In this document: positions 1 to 7,726 of the stretch, in pieces
Layout: each line of letters opens with the position of its first letter
How positions within the stretch are numbered: the stretch's first letter is position 1
Assembly: GCF_001020565.1 (NCBI RefSeq)
Contig: NZ_LDAS01000001.1
Span: 534,402 to 598,401, forward strand
From: Maribacter thermophilus
GTDB taxonomy: Bacteria > Bacteroidota > Bacteroidia > Flavobacteriales > Flavobacteriaceae
Direction of reading: 5' to 3'
Length of the DNA: 64,000 bases
The notes under the pieces: model-generated
Databases searched by the model: none
What the model saw: only the letters and a program-made list of their open reading frames with translations
What the model was told of the DNA's origin: nothing
Program-made: the position numbers and the translations under genes

Positions 1-1542
1 TCCACTCATCAAATCGTCATAATCGTGGTTCGGATAGTCGTGATGTATCAAGTTTCCAAATTCGGAACCATAGCTGGTGCTTCCCCTTGGGTTGGCATAT
101 AATACTACATAACCGGCTGCTGCGTAAGCTTGTATTTCTGCACTGTAAACAGAACCGTAACTGGTAAAGGGGCCGCCGTGTATTTCTAGGATAAACGGAT
201 ATTTTTTGTTGGGTTCAAAATTGGGAGGCGTTACGATCCACCCTTGTATTTTTCGCTGGTCAAAAGAAGACTCCCACCAAATTTCCTCCACTTTGCCCAA
301 GTTTTTATGGGAAAAGAGATCGTCGTTAACGAAGGTTAATCTTTTGGTTCCCTTTTTATCCGCTACGGCCAGATCCGATGGATGCTGTGTACTGCCAAGT
401 GTCAGGGCAAACCTGTTGTTTTTTGAGACTGAGAAATCGGCGGCGTTATAGGGTCTTCCTAAAGATAGTCCGCCCAAGCCTTCGGCGATGGTCGTTACCT
501 TGCCATCTAAGGTAATGTGTCCTATTTTGGTGTCCCCTTTATCATCGTACTGAAAATAGAGCCCTTTGCCATCGGAGGCCCAATGTACATTGGCAATACC
601 TCTATCAAAGTCCCCCGAAAGCAATTTAGAGTTTGTACCATCGGTATTCATTACATAAAGCTCCGCCATTTGATAACCCAAGAATTTATCGTCATTTCCG
701 GTATATGCAATCTGTTTGCCATTGGGTGAAAGTACGGGGTTGTTATCCGGGCCAAAACGGGTGGTTAAGGGGGTGACGGTATTTGTGTCAAGGTCTAAAC
801 GATAAATTTCGCTATTAGCCGGCTCAAAAGCTTCTTCGGGGTTAAAATTAGCCGAAAAATACAGGCTCTTATTGTCTTTTGACCATATGGGAGCACCATG
901 GTTAAAAGGCTCGGAGGTAAGTTGCCTGGGTGTACCACCATCTATGGATAATGTGAACAATTGATTGTGGCCCGATTTCAGGTAGCCTTGGCCATCGCCC
1001 CTATATTTTAATTTGTCTATATAGGTAGGTGGGGTGTTCCATTTGGCACCTTCGGGTTTTTGGGGCATTTTTATGAGCGACTGCTCTTTTTCGGGAACGA
1101 ACATGGTAAAGGCCAAATAACGGTCATCGTGCGACCAACTTACGGCACCCGGTGCCTTAGGGGTGTTCGTTAATGGAGCTACTTCCTTCGTATCCATCCA
1201 CATAATGTAAAGTTTCATTTTATTGTCCGCCATGTTCGACTTAAAAATGATTTTCTTACCATCGTGTGACCATCTTGGGTAAAAGTCGTTATGGTTGCCA
1301 GTGGTCAATGGTCTGTTTTCCGAACCATCGTAATTAACGATCCATAGGTTGGAGAGGTTCTTGTCGGTCATAATGTCCTTAAAGTTTCTCACATAAATAA
1401 TCTTACTGCCATCTGGCGAAATTTGTGGGTCTGATACATACTCCATGTTAAAAATATCGGTAAGCTCAAGATGTGATGAAACTTGTGCCATGGTAGATAC
1501 CGAAAACAGTAGAAAAAACAGCGTTTTGATAAAAATTTTCAT
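1..1542 (-). CDS. S9 family (prolyl oligopeptidase-like) peptidase, 3' end outside window
   Basis: Reading the minus strand from the ATG at 1542 gives 514 uninterrupted codons to the window edge. The N-terminus is a signal peptide (MKIFIKT, hydrophobic stretch, then MAQ), so the product is exported. Next come TolB/DPP-IV-like beta-propeller repeats (ISPDGSKIIYV, WSHDGKKIIF, LSPNGKQIAY). The last visible part enters the alpha/beta-hydrolase domain: HGGPFTSYGS is the conserved HGGP segment and NPRGSTSYG precedes the nucleophile region. The catalytic Ser, Asp and His lie beyond the window. Family knowledge predicts a periplasmic oligopeptidase or dipeptidyl peptidase. The gene stands alone here, with about 140 bases to the divergent VOC gene. 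Confidence 0.9.
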   Translation of the reverse strand, partial: MKIFIKTLFFLLFSVSTMAQVSSHLELTDIFNMEYVSDPQISPDGSKIIYVRNFKDIMTDKNLSNLWIVNYDGSENRPLTTGNHNDFYPRWSHDGKKIIFKSNMADNKMKLYIMWMDTKEVAPLTNTPKAPGAVSWSHDDRYLAFTMFVPEKEQSLIKMPQKPEGAKWNTPPTYIDKLKYRGDGQGYLKSGHNQLFTLSIDGGTPRQLTSEPFNHGAPIWSKDNKSLYFSANFNPEEAFEPANSEIYRLDLDTNTVTPLTTRFGPDNNPVLSPNGKQIAYTGNDDKFLGYQMAELYVMNTDGTNSKLLSGDFDRGIANVHWASDGKGLYFQYDDKGDTKIGHITLDGKVTTIAEGLGGLSLGRPYNAADFSVSKNNRFALTLGSTQHPSDLAVADKKGTKRLTFVNDDLFSHKNLGKVEEIWWESSFDQRKIQGWIVTPPNFEPNKKYPFILEIHGGPFTSYGSVYSAEIQAYAAAGYVVLYANPRGSTSYGSEFGNLIHHDYPNHDYDDLMSG

Positions 1543-1681
1543 AATGCTCAATTAGGTTAGAAATAGAAGTTATGAAGATAACGATTATGTATAAAATATG
1601 TAAGTATATAAGATGGTAAAGGGGTAGGTATTTAATAGTTTATAACCAAAGTGTTTTTGTTGCTTTTTGTATTTTCACCAA

Positions 1682-2062
1682 ATGGATAAAAGGGGCTATT
1701 TACACCAAGTTCATCCGGTACTTCCAGTTTGGGACGTAATAGAGGCATTAAATTTTTATGTAAACCGGTTGGGGTTCAGGATCGCCTTTGCCGATGACCC
1801 TAAAAAACCCAAGTATGCCGGTGTTATAAAAGATGCCGTGGAGATACATTTGCAATGGCATGATGCCAAAGAGTGGGATGCTGAAATTGACCGACCTATG
1901 TTGAGGATCGTCACCCAGAACATAGAATCCCTGTATCGGGAGTATGGAGAAAGAGAGGTTTTTAATCCTCACACTTTACTAAGGGAAACAGCTTGGGGTA
2001 CTAAAGAGTTCGCCTTTTATGACCCTTTTAAAAACGGATTGACTTTTTACAGGGATATTTAA
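1682..2062 (+). CDS. VOC superfamily (glyoxalase/bleomycin-resistance-like) protein
   Basis: A single-module VOC protein of 126 residues. It opens with HQVHPVLPVWDVIEALNFY, the usual first beta strand and helix, followed by LGFRIAFADD. A central EIHLQ strand and a closing FYDPFKNGLTFYR strand complete the fold. This arrangement is typical of the bleomycin resistance/dioxygenase-like group, which dimerises and may bind a ligand or metal; the substrate cannot be told from sequence. The in-frame TTG at 1667 would add five residues, but ATG 1682 fits the usual family start better. The SDR gene starts 48 bases downstream on the same strand, so co-transcription is plausible. Confidence 0.8.
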   Translation: MDKRGYLHQVHPVLPVWDVIEALNFYVNRLGFRIAFADDPKKPKYAGVIKDAVEIHLQWHDAKEWDAEIDRPMLRIVTQNIESLYREYGEREVFNPHTLLRETAWGTKEFAFYDPFKNGLTFYRDI

Positions 2063-2110
2063 AATAGTGTTTTGTAAGTAATTGAAATTCAGTAATTAAA
2101 TAAAATAGGA

Positions 2111-3094
2111 ATGAAAGTATTATTTATTGGGGGAACAGGAAATATTAGCACACCAAGTAGCAAATTGGCCGTGGCTAAGGGTATGGATCTATATTTACTG
2201 AATAGAGGACAGGCCAAGGTACAAATTGAGGGAGCCCAAACCATTATCGGAGATATTAATAAGCCAAACGAGTTGACCGAACTTAAAAAACACGAGTGGG
2301 ATGTGGTGGTTAACTGGATAGCCTTTACACCCGAAGATATTGAGCGGGATATAGCTTTGTTTAAAGGGAGGACCAAACAATACATTTTTATCAGTTCTGC
2401 GTCTTGTTACCAGACACCGTTGAGTTATCCGGTAATAACCGAGTCTACACCTTTGCACAACAATTTATGGGACTACTCGCAAGGTAAAATTCAGTGCGAG
2501 GACCGTTTGCAAAAAGCGTATCGCGAAGAAGGGTTTCCCATTACCATTGTTCGCCCCTCGTTAACATACGATACCGTAATACCGATTGCAATAGGTGGAT
2601 TTAATAAATACAATACCGCAAAACGAATTTTAGAAGGTAAAGAAATTATAATACATGGCGATGGAACATCGTTATGGACGGTAACCCATTCCGATGATTT
2701 TGCCAAGGGATTTGTAGGCCTCTTAGGCTTGCAGCCAGCTATTGGCCATGCTTTTCATATTACATCGGATGAGGTATTGAGCTGGAATATGATCTATAAG
2801 ATTTTAGCGGATGCCTTGGGGAAAGAGGCGAAGGTGGTGCATATAGCCTCTGACTTTATCTGTAAGGTAGAACCATCGTTTACAGGAACTTTATTGGCGG
2901 ACAAGGCAGAAAGTGTACTTTTTGATAATACCAAGATCAAGACTTTTGTGCCCGGATTCAAGGCAACGATCCCTTTTTCAGAAGGAATCAAAAGAACCAT
3001 TACATGGTTACAGGAAAAACCGGAGCGACAAAATATAGATTTGGAAACAGAAGCGAAGATCGAGAATGTGTTGAAAGCCTATAAGGAATTATAA
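2111..3094 (+). CDS. Atypical SDR / NAD-dependent epimerase-dehydratase family protein
   Basis: A 327-residue Rossmann protein starting MKVLFIGGTGNIST, a glycine-rich NAD(P)-binding loop at residues 7-13. VVNWIAF, FIFISSASCY and the YSQGK segment (YxxxK arrangement) match the extended or atypical SDR fold. IVRPSLTYDT and HGDGTSLWTVTHSDDFA resemble the substrate-side segments of nucleotide-sugar epimerase relatives. It is cytoplasmic, with no signal peptide. Plausible roles are nucleotide-sugar epimerase, dehydratase or reductase; the exact substrate is unknown. It follows the VOC gene on the same strand. The following 176 bases to the convergent DUF6090 gene hold nothing I recognise. Confidence 0.82.
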   Translation: MKVLFIGGTGNISTPSSKLAVAKGMDLYLLNRGQAKVQIEGAQTIIGDINKPNELTELKKHEWDVVVNWIAFTPEDIERDIALFKGRTKQYIFISSASCYQTPLSYPVITESTPLHNNLWDYSQGKIQCEDRLQKAYREEGFPITIVRPSLTYDTVIPIAIGGFNKYNTAKRILEGKEIIIHGDGTSLWTVTHSDDFAKGFVGLLGLQPAIGHAFHITSDEVLSWNMIYKILADALGKEAKVVHIASDFICKVEPSFTGTLLADKAESVLFDNTKIKTFVPGFKATIPFSEGIKRTITWLQEKPERQNIDLETEAKIENVLKAYKEL

Positions 3095-3270
3095 TTGTAA
3101 ATTTTTTTAAGGTCTCGTTTTTGAATCCGATTTCATTTAGGAGGTACCGCTATCATTGGCTTTAAAAGTGGCATCTATGGATTGAACATTTTTAAGCTGT
3201 TTTTTTTTGTTGGTTGTTTTTAGGCAATTACCGTAAAATAGAACTACGAGAGTGGCTTGTATATCTAGGT

Positions 3271-4020
3271 TTATTCTTCTATTTCATGATTATTTAAATA
3301 ATTTTCTATTTTTTGATATAAGAGTGAAGCATCTTTTTTAGCATACTCAAGCCTATTTAGAATGGAATAGGCATAGGTTAATTCTAAATTTGTGAGTTGG
3401 TAAAATTTATCCTTACGCATCATTTTTAAAAGAATGGGGATTTCGGCGGGACTTACTGAATCTGGAAATTTAGGGTTAAATACTTTATATGAGTTCATAA
3501 AATGCGGATAATCACTCCGTGCATCTGCCCCATATTCATATAAGAATTCTAAATTTAAATAGTACGCAACAATCTCATCACGAATGTCTTGGTCTGAGAT
3601 TAGGCTAATATTACCTGTACTTGATAATTCATTATAAGTTCTGTCATTAGGGGTAAGCCTGCCGATGCCAAAAATGCCGCCATAAGCTACATCGTTTATA
3701 AATGTGGTGGTATCGGTTGGTATTATACCGTTCAGATAGTAATTTTTAGCTTTATTTAAACCTTGTATTTTTTTACCACTTCTTTTAAACCAACTCCTTT
3801 CAAAATATAAAGAATCGGATAGTATATCCTCTTGAATGTTCTTTAGATAATTCAATTCTAGTTTTTTGCTTTTGCTGTATTCGTTCGAATTATTGATTTG
3901 TAGTGCAATAAGAATACCAAGAACAACGAGAATAATTTCACCTATGGCGTATTTTAGGTACTTGGAGACTTTGCCTTCGGCGAGTAGGTTTCTACGGATT
4001 TTTCTAAAGAAATTAATCAT
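3271..4020 (-). CDS. DUF6090 family membrane-anchored protein
   Basis: A 249-residue protein with the characteristic N-terminus of a family common in Flavobacteriia: a basic segment (MINFFRKIRRNL), then KYLKYAIGEI and one transmembrane helix at about residues 25-45 (ILVVLGILIALQI) ending in NNSNE. The rest is a soluble, charged, mostly helical domain with several Tyr/Asn-rich stretches. The family has no established function; the single N-terminal helix suggests anchoring to the inner membrane with a periplasmic domain. The gene is flanked by the convergent SDR gene and, 51 bases upstream, the end of the M28 peptidase gene on the same strand. Confidence 0.75.
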   Translation of the reverse strand: MINFFRKIRRNLLAEGKVSKYLKYAIGEIILVVLGILIALQINNSNEYSKSKKLELNYLKNIQEDILSDSLYFERSWFKRSGKKIQGLNKAKNYYLNGIIPTDTTTFINDVAYGGIFGIGRLTPNDRTYNELSSTGNISLISDQDIRDEIVAYYLNLEFLYEYGADARSDYPHFMNSYKVFNPKFPDSVSPAEIPILLKMMRKDKFYQLTNLELTYAYSILNRLEYAKKDASLLYQKIENYLNNHEIEE

Positions 4021-4071
4021 TGGTCAATCGTTACGATTTCTCGGCTTCAAATAATTTTGTTTTAGAGGGTT

Positions 4072-5574
4072 TTAATTTTTAATAGAAGCTTCAAGAACTT
4101 TACCGTACAAAACATTGGCTGCCGCTTCATATTTATCATCTTTCACCCAAAAAGGCGTTTCAGGATCGTTGGCTATCAATCTACCAGAGAGTACATACCC
4201 CTGATAAAATTTTAATAGGTAGTCATAATCTAAACTATCGGCCTCATCACCGGCTTGGTGGTAGTATTTGTTTATTTCATCATCAAAAGCATCAAAACCG
4301 GTGGAGTAGGTGGGAGCAGGTATTCCTACCTTGGCAAAGCTGACATTATCGCTGCGGTCAAAAAGTCCTTGCTCGGGAGCAGGGTCATCAATAGCTTCAA
4401 GACCAAAAGCGGCCGCTCCCGCAACAATGTGTTTTTTGGCCGTTGTTCTGTTTAAACCGATTACGGTGGCCAATTTGGTATTGTTATAGCCACCACCGTC
4501 GGTATTGAAACCATAAACAATTTGTTTTAGAGGAAACAAGGGGTGCTCTACGTAGTATCGACTGCCTAACAATCCCTTTTCCTCACCCGTAAAAAAAATG
4601 AATACGGCAGACCGTTTAGTAGGGTACTTGCCAATATTCTTGGCCATACTTAAAACGGCGGTGGTACCTATGGCATTATCTCTGGCACCGTTATAAATAC
4701 TATCTCCCGCGGTGTCTGGTTTTCCAATACCTACATGGTCGTAGTGGGCAGAATACATAACGTATTCATCTTTAAGTTTTGGGTCTGTCCCTTCTAATAC
4801 CCCGACAACATTTTGGGTGACCAGTGTTTTTTCTTTCTTTCCGTCGTTTTCAATAGAATAGGATAACTTGGAAGCATTGAATGCACTTAATTTTTCTGCT
4901 GTTGTATTTACCCAAAGATGAATGAAATCATTTTTTGAACCTTCTGTATCGGTTGCATCCGGAATCTTTACATTTTCTCCCATAAAATGAGAAATTCTAG
5001 ACCACCAGTCCTCTTCTAGCAAAGTCATTTCTATCATACCTATAGCACCATTTTTAATTGCCAATTGCTGTTTTGCCTTATGGGCACCATATACAGCTCT
5101 GGCATCGGAAGATTCTGGGGTTCCCCCGTTTACGATGATAAGCTTCCCTTTTACATTTTTTCCTTTATAATCGTTCTCGGTACCAAAACCAAGATATTCG
5201 GCTTCTCCAGAAAGGGCGACCGCTTTTGCTTCTACAGCAATACTATGTGGGTGGTCTTCGCCGTTTATAGTTGTTTTAAGAAGATTCGGAGCTGCCGTTT
5301 GTAAAAGGTTGAATGTCTGATAATATGAATTGGTTGCCGGATGTGGTTTTACCCCATAACTACGTAAGCTATTTGCAAGATAAGAAGCTGTGATCTTCAA
5401 CTCGTTAGTACCAGTGGCCCTACCCTTTAAGGCGTCATCCGCTAAAAAGTAAATATGCCCTTCTATTTCGTTCTTGTCAACGGTCATTGCCGCTTTTTCT
5501 AAATCTGTCTGAGCAATAACTAAGGTGGTACAGCATAAAGTTACAAGCAGTAGTAAAGGTTTCATAGTTCTCAT
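4072..5574 (-). CDS. Secreted M28 family metallopeptidase with PA domain
   Basis: A 500-residue exported aminopeptidase-type protein with an N-terminal signal peptide ending around VIAQ. A protease-associated domain appears to be inserted at about residues 125-250. The zinc-binding core is visible: SAHYDHVG places His277 and Asp279, GARDNAIG supplies the bridging Asp299, and TGEEKGLLGS the Glu-Glu pair (general base plus ligand). GRATGTNE near residue 52 is the usual N-terminal motif of these bacterial M28 enzymes. It should release N-terminal amino acids in the periplasm or outside the cell. It lies 65 bases downstream of the Pycsar-like effector gene on the same strand and may be a separate unit. 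Confidence 0.92.
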   Translation of the reverse strand: MRTMKPLLLLVTLCCTTLVIAQTDLEKAAMTVDKNEIEGHIYFLADDALKGRATGTNELKITASYLANSLRSYGVKPHPATNSYYQTFNLLQTAAPNLLKTTINGEDHPHSIAVEAKAVALSGEAEYLGFGTENDYKGKNVKGKLIIVNGGTPESSDARAVYGAHKAKQQLAIKNGAIGMIEMTLLEEDWWSRISHFMGENVKIPDATDTEGSKNDFIHLWVNTTAEKLSAFNASKLSYSIENDGKKEKTLVTQNVVGVLEGTDPKLKDEYVMYSAHYDHVGIGKPDTAGDSIYNGARDNAIGTTAVLSMAKNIGKYPTKRSAVFIFFTGEEKGLLGSRYYVEHPLFPLKQIVYGFNTDGGGYNNTKLATVIGLNRTTAKKHIVAGAAAFGLEAIDDPAPEQGLFDRSDNVSFAKVGIPAPTYSTGFDAFDDEINKYYHQAGDEADSLDYDYLLKFYQGYVLSGRLIANDPETPFWVKDDKYEAAANVLYGKVLEASIKN

Positions 5575-5639
5575 TTTAATGGTTATTTGACGTTAATTTT
5601 AATATTTATTTCTGTGTTTTTAGAGGTGTATGCTTATAG

Positions 5640-6266
5640 TTACATGATTCTAAGCACGCCATAATAAACTGCTGTTATTAATAGTAGCACAAGGCTAATG
5701 GCTAAAAACCTAATTGACCGTTGTACGTTTCTAAATTTCCACGCAGAGATCTTAGAATTGATATAGACCTGCTCTCCCAATTGTTCAAAAACCTCTTTCT
5801 CGTTAATGCTTACATTGTAAAACTTCTTTGAAAACTCTTTAATGGTGCCAAACTTGGTAATAACATCTCCAAAATAAAATACATTGTCGCTGTAGTTTCC
5901 TTCAAGCTTTGGAATAAAGCACCGTACGCTATAAAAGATAGAAACTACCGTAGCTACAAACCAAAGTCCCATGAGTATATAGAAAAAAACAGCGTTGGAG
6001 AGCGAATGCATTACTGGGGCTGCACTTTGATAGATAAAATTTAAAATAATACCGTAAAAGGAAAGTATAAGCCCCGCTTTTAGTTCTGAGGCCTTTATGA
6101 GTCCGGATACATAATTGATGGTGCCCCAATAATGATCGACCAATTCTTCTGAATGACCTTTGGATTTTAATTCATCTAAAAGACCTTTCTCAAAAGCGGA
6201 TAAGGGATTGTGAACTTGCTCTTTAGCAGCCGTTTTTTGGTTTTTATTGTTCGATGGTTTGGTCAT
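5640..6266 (-). CDS. Pycsar-effector-like membrane protein (PycTM/DUF5706 type)
   Basis: A 208-residue membrane protein that I assign to the Pycsar effector (PycTM, DUF5706) family by pattern. After a polar N-terminus, a helix containing ASELKAGLILSFYG corresponds to the family's 'D-x-KA-x-x-LL' first membrane segment. A second hydrophobic segment lies near residues 90-118, followed by CFIPKLEGNYSDNVFYFGD, matching the conserved R/P...YFGD turn. A Q-x(n)-S-K/A-x(4)-K segment (EQVYINSKISAWKFRN) and a final helix (residues 185-205) close the protein. In known Pycsar systems such proteins respond to a cyclic nucleotide and damage the membrane. Here it is the last gene of the kinase/cyclase operon, 23 bases after the cyclase stop. 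No catalytic domain is seen, so toxic or ordinary signalling roles are both open. Confidence 0.78.
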   Translation of the reverse strand: MTKPSNNKNQKTAAKEQVHNPLSAFEKGLLDELKSKGHSEELVDHYWGTINYVSGLIKASELKAGLILSFYGIILNFIYQSAAPVMHSLSNAVFFYILMGLWFVATVVSIFYSVRCFIPKLEGNYSDNVFYFGDVITKFGTIKEFSKKFYNVSINEKEVFEQLGEQVYINSKISAWKFRNVQRSIRFLAISLVLLLITAVYYGVLRIM

Positions 6267-6289
6267 GGATTTTAATTTATTGTAACTGG

Positions 6290-7330
6290 CTATTCTATCA
6301 CATTGTACACCGTGAGTGGTTGCGATTTGTTCTTCATGTTAATACTGCCTAAGTTTTCACATTTAAAAGCTTCTTTTACCTGTTCATAGCAACTTTCGCA
6401 GATAATAATTTGATTTTCTTTAGCGGCATCTTGTAACCTGGCAGCAGTATTTACCGAGTCTCCTATAACAGTGTAGTCTAGACGCTTAAGGGTAGCTGAA
6501 CCAATATTTCCGGAAATCATTTCCCCACTTTTTATACCTATGGAAACCTTTGGTTGGTATGTTTCTTGGCCTTCCTCAACAGGAAGACTGTTTACTTGGT
6601 TTCTTATGGCCAATGCGGCATCAATGGCACGGTCTAAATGATATTCGCCCCTAAAAACGGCCATCACGGCATCTCCTATAAATTTGTCTATAATGCCATT
6701 CTGTTCCATAATTTCTTTCACCATGGCATCAAAATAGGTATTGAGCATGGTGACGACTACATCCGGACTTGTAGTTTCACTAATTTTTGTGAATCCGCAT
6801 ACATCTACGAACATGACCGTGCCTTCAATGCTTTCGTTGGCCATGATCTTGGACTCGTACTCTTGCCCTCCCATGAAATTAAGCACGTTCTCATCCACAT
6901 ACATTTTAAGGATATTATTTTCCTTAATTGCCTGCAAGGTTTTTTGAATTTCTTTGGCATGTTTTAAGGTTTTCTCCATAGTCACTGTAAGGTCCTCAAA
7001 ATTGATAGGTTTGGTGATGAAGTCAAAAGCACCGCGGTTCATGGCCACACGAATATTTTCCATATCACCATAGGCAGATACAATGACAGCTTTGATAAGC
7101 GGACTGGATTCATGTAGTTCTGAGAGTAGGGTAAGACCGTCCATTTCTGGCATGTTGATATCACTCAAAACAATATCCACCCCTGGGTGTTCAGCAAGCT
7201 TATCCAAGGCATCCTTTCCATTTACGGCAAAGACAAACTCATATTCGTTTTGCCGTATTTGCTTTCTAAATTTTTGTTTGATGAGTATCTCCAAGTCCGT
7301 CTCATCATCTACTACCATTATTTTTGCCAT
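6290..7330 (-). CDS. Response regulator-class III adenylate/guanylate cyclase fusion
   Basis: A 346-residue two-domain protein. Residues 1-122 are a receiver: acidic pair Asp8/Asp9, phosphoacceptor Asp57 in LSDINMP, Ser85 in VSAYGD, Lys107 in ITKP. A helical linker (119-160) leads into a class III cyclase domain (about 165-345). All key residues are present: metal ligands Asp176 (FVDVCGFT) and Asp220 ([11 protein letters not shown]), base-selecting Lys216 and Thr287 (DYTVIGD), transition-state Asn294 and Arg298 (VNTAARL). Lys/Thr is the class IIIb adenylyl cyclase signature, predicting cAMP synthesis under phosphorylation control. It sits 4 bases after the stand-alone receiver and 23 before the Pycsar-like effector. 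Activity as a pyrimidine cyclase is possible but less supported. Confidence 0.93.
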   Translation of the reverse strand: MAKIMVVDDETDLEILIKQKFRKQIRQNEYEFVFAVNGKDALDKLAEHPGVDIVLSDINMPEMDGLTLLSELHESSPLIKAVIVSAYGDMENIRVAMNRGAFDFITKPINFEDLTVTMEKTLKHAKEIQKTLQAIKENNILKMYVDENVLNFMGGQEYESKIMANESIEGTVMFVDVCGFTKISETTSPDVVVTMLNTYFDAMVKEIMEQNGIIDKFIGDAVMAVFRGEYHLDRAIDAALAIRNQVNSLPVEEGQETYQPKVSIGIKSGEMISGNIGSATLKRLDYTVIGDSVNTAARLQDAAKENQIIICESCYEQVKEAFKCENLGSINMKNKSQPLTVYNVIE

Positions 7331-7334
7331 AGTC

Positions 7335-7709
7335 TTATGTTAAGGTTATCAGCTTGTCTTTTAGAAGTGAAAAGTCTAAAGGTTTTGTAAGAAAGTCATC
7401 GGCACCTAGATTTTTTGCCATAGTTCTATTTTCATCATCTCCATAGGCGGTAATCATCATAACCATTGGAGGCGGTTTTACGTAATTTTTTTTGATGGTA
7501 TCTAACAATTCCAGTCCGCTCATGCCGGGCATATTTATATCGGATAAAATCAATACCGCTTCATGTTCCATTGCTTTCATTAAGTTTAAGGCTTCTTCGC
7601 CAGAAAAGGCAAATACAAACTCTAATTCTTCTTTTCGTATTTCTTTTCTAAAACGCTGTTGAAAAAGCACTTTTACATCTTGTTCGTCATCTACAACTAA
7701 TATTTTCAT
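7335..7709 (-). CDS. Stand-alone receiver-domain response regulator
   Basis: A 124-residue CheY-like protein consisting of a receiver only. Asp7/Asp8 form the acidic pocket, Asp57 ([11 protein letters not shown]) is the phosphoacceptor, Thr in [10 protein letters not shown] and Lys in FLTKPLDF complete the active site. It is a close paralogue of the receiver in the downstream cyclase: both carry QxxFRK-x-IR-x-x-E-x-EFVFA near residue 20 and the same LSDINMP box, which points to local duplication. With no output domain it could shuttle or drain phosphate between the three kinases and the cyclase, or bind a target directly. It begins 17 bases after the propeller kinase stop. Confidence 0.92.
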   Translation of the reverse strand: MKILVVDDEQDVKVLFQQRFRKEIRKEELEFVFAFSGEEALNLMKAMEHEAVLILSDINMPGMSGLELLDTIKKNYVKPPPMVMMITAYGDDENRTMAKNLGADDFLTKPLDFSLLKDKLITLT

Positions 7710-7726
7710 AAGGTGGTTTTTTGTGG

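Noticed and set aside
1667-1681. TTG start for the VOC gene
   Set aside because: ATG at 1682 fits the family N-terminus; the extra five residues have no counterpart.
5640-7330. Calling the cyclase/membrane-protein pair a proven anti-phage Pycsar system
   Set aside because: The class IIIb residues, the receiver fusion and the kinase-rich operon argue for controlled signalling; no defence neighbours or mobile elements are present, so defence is only one possibility.
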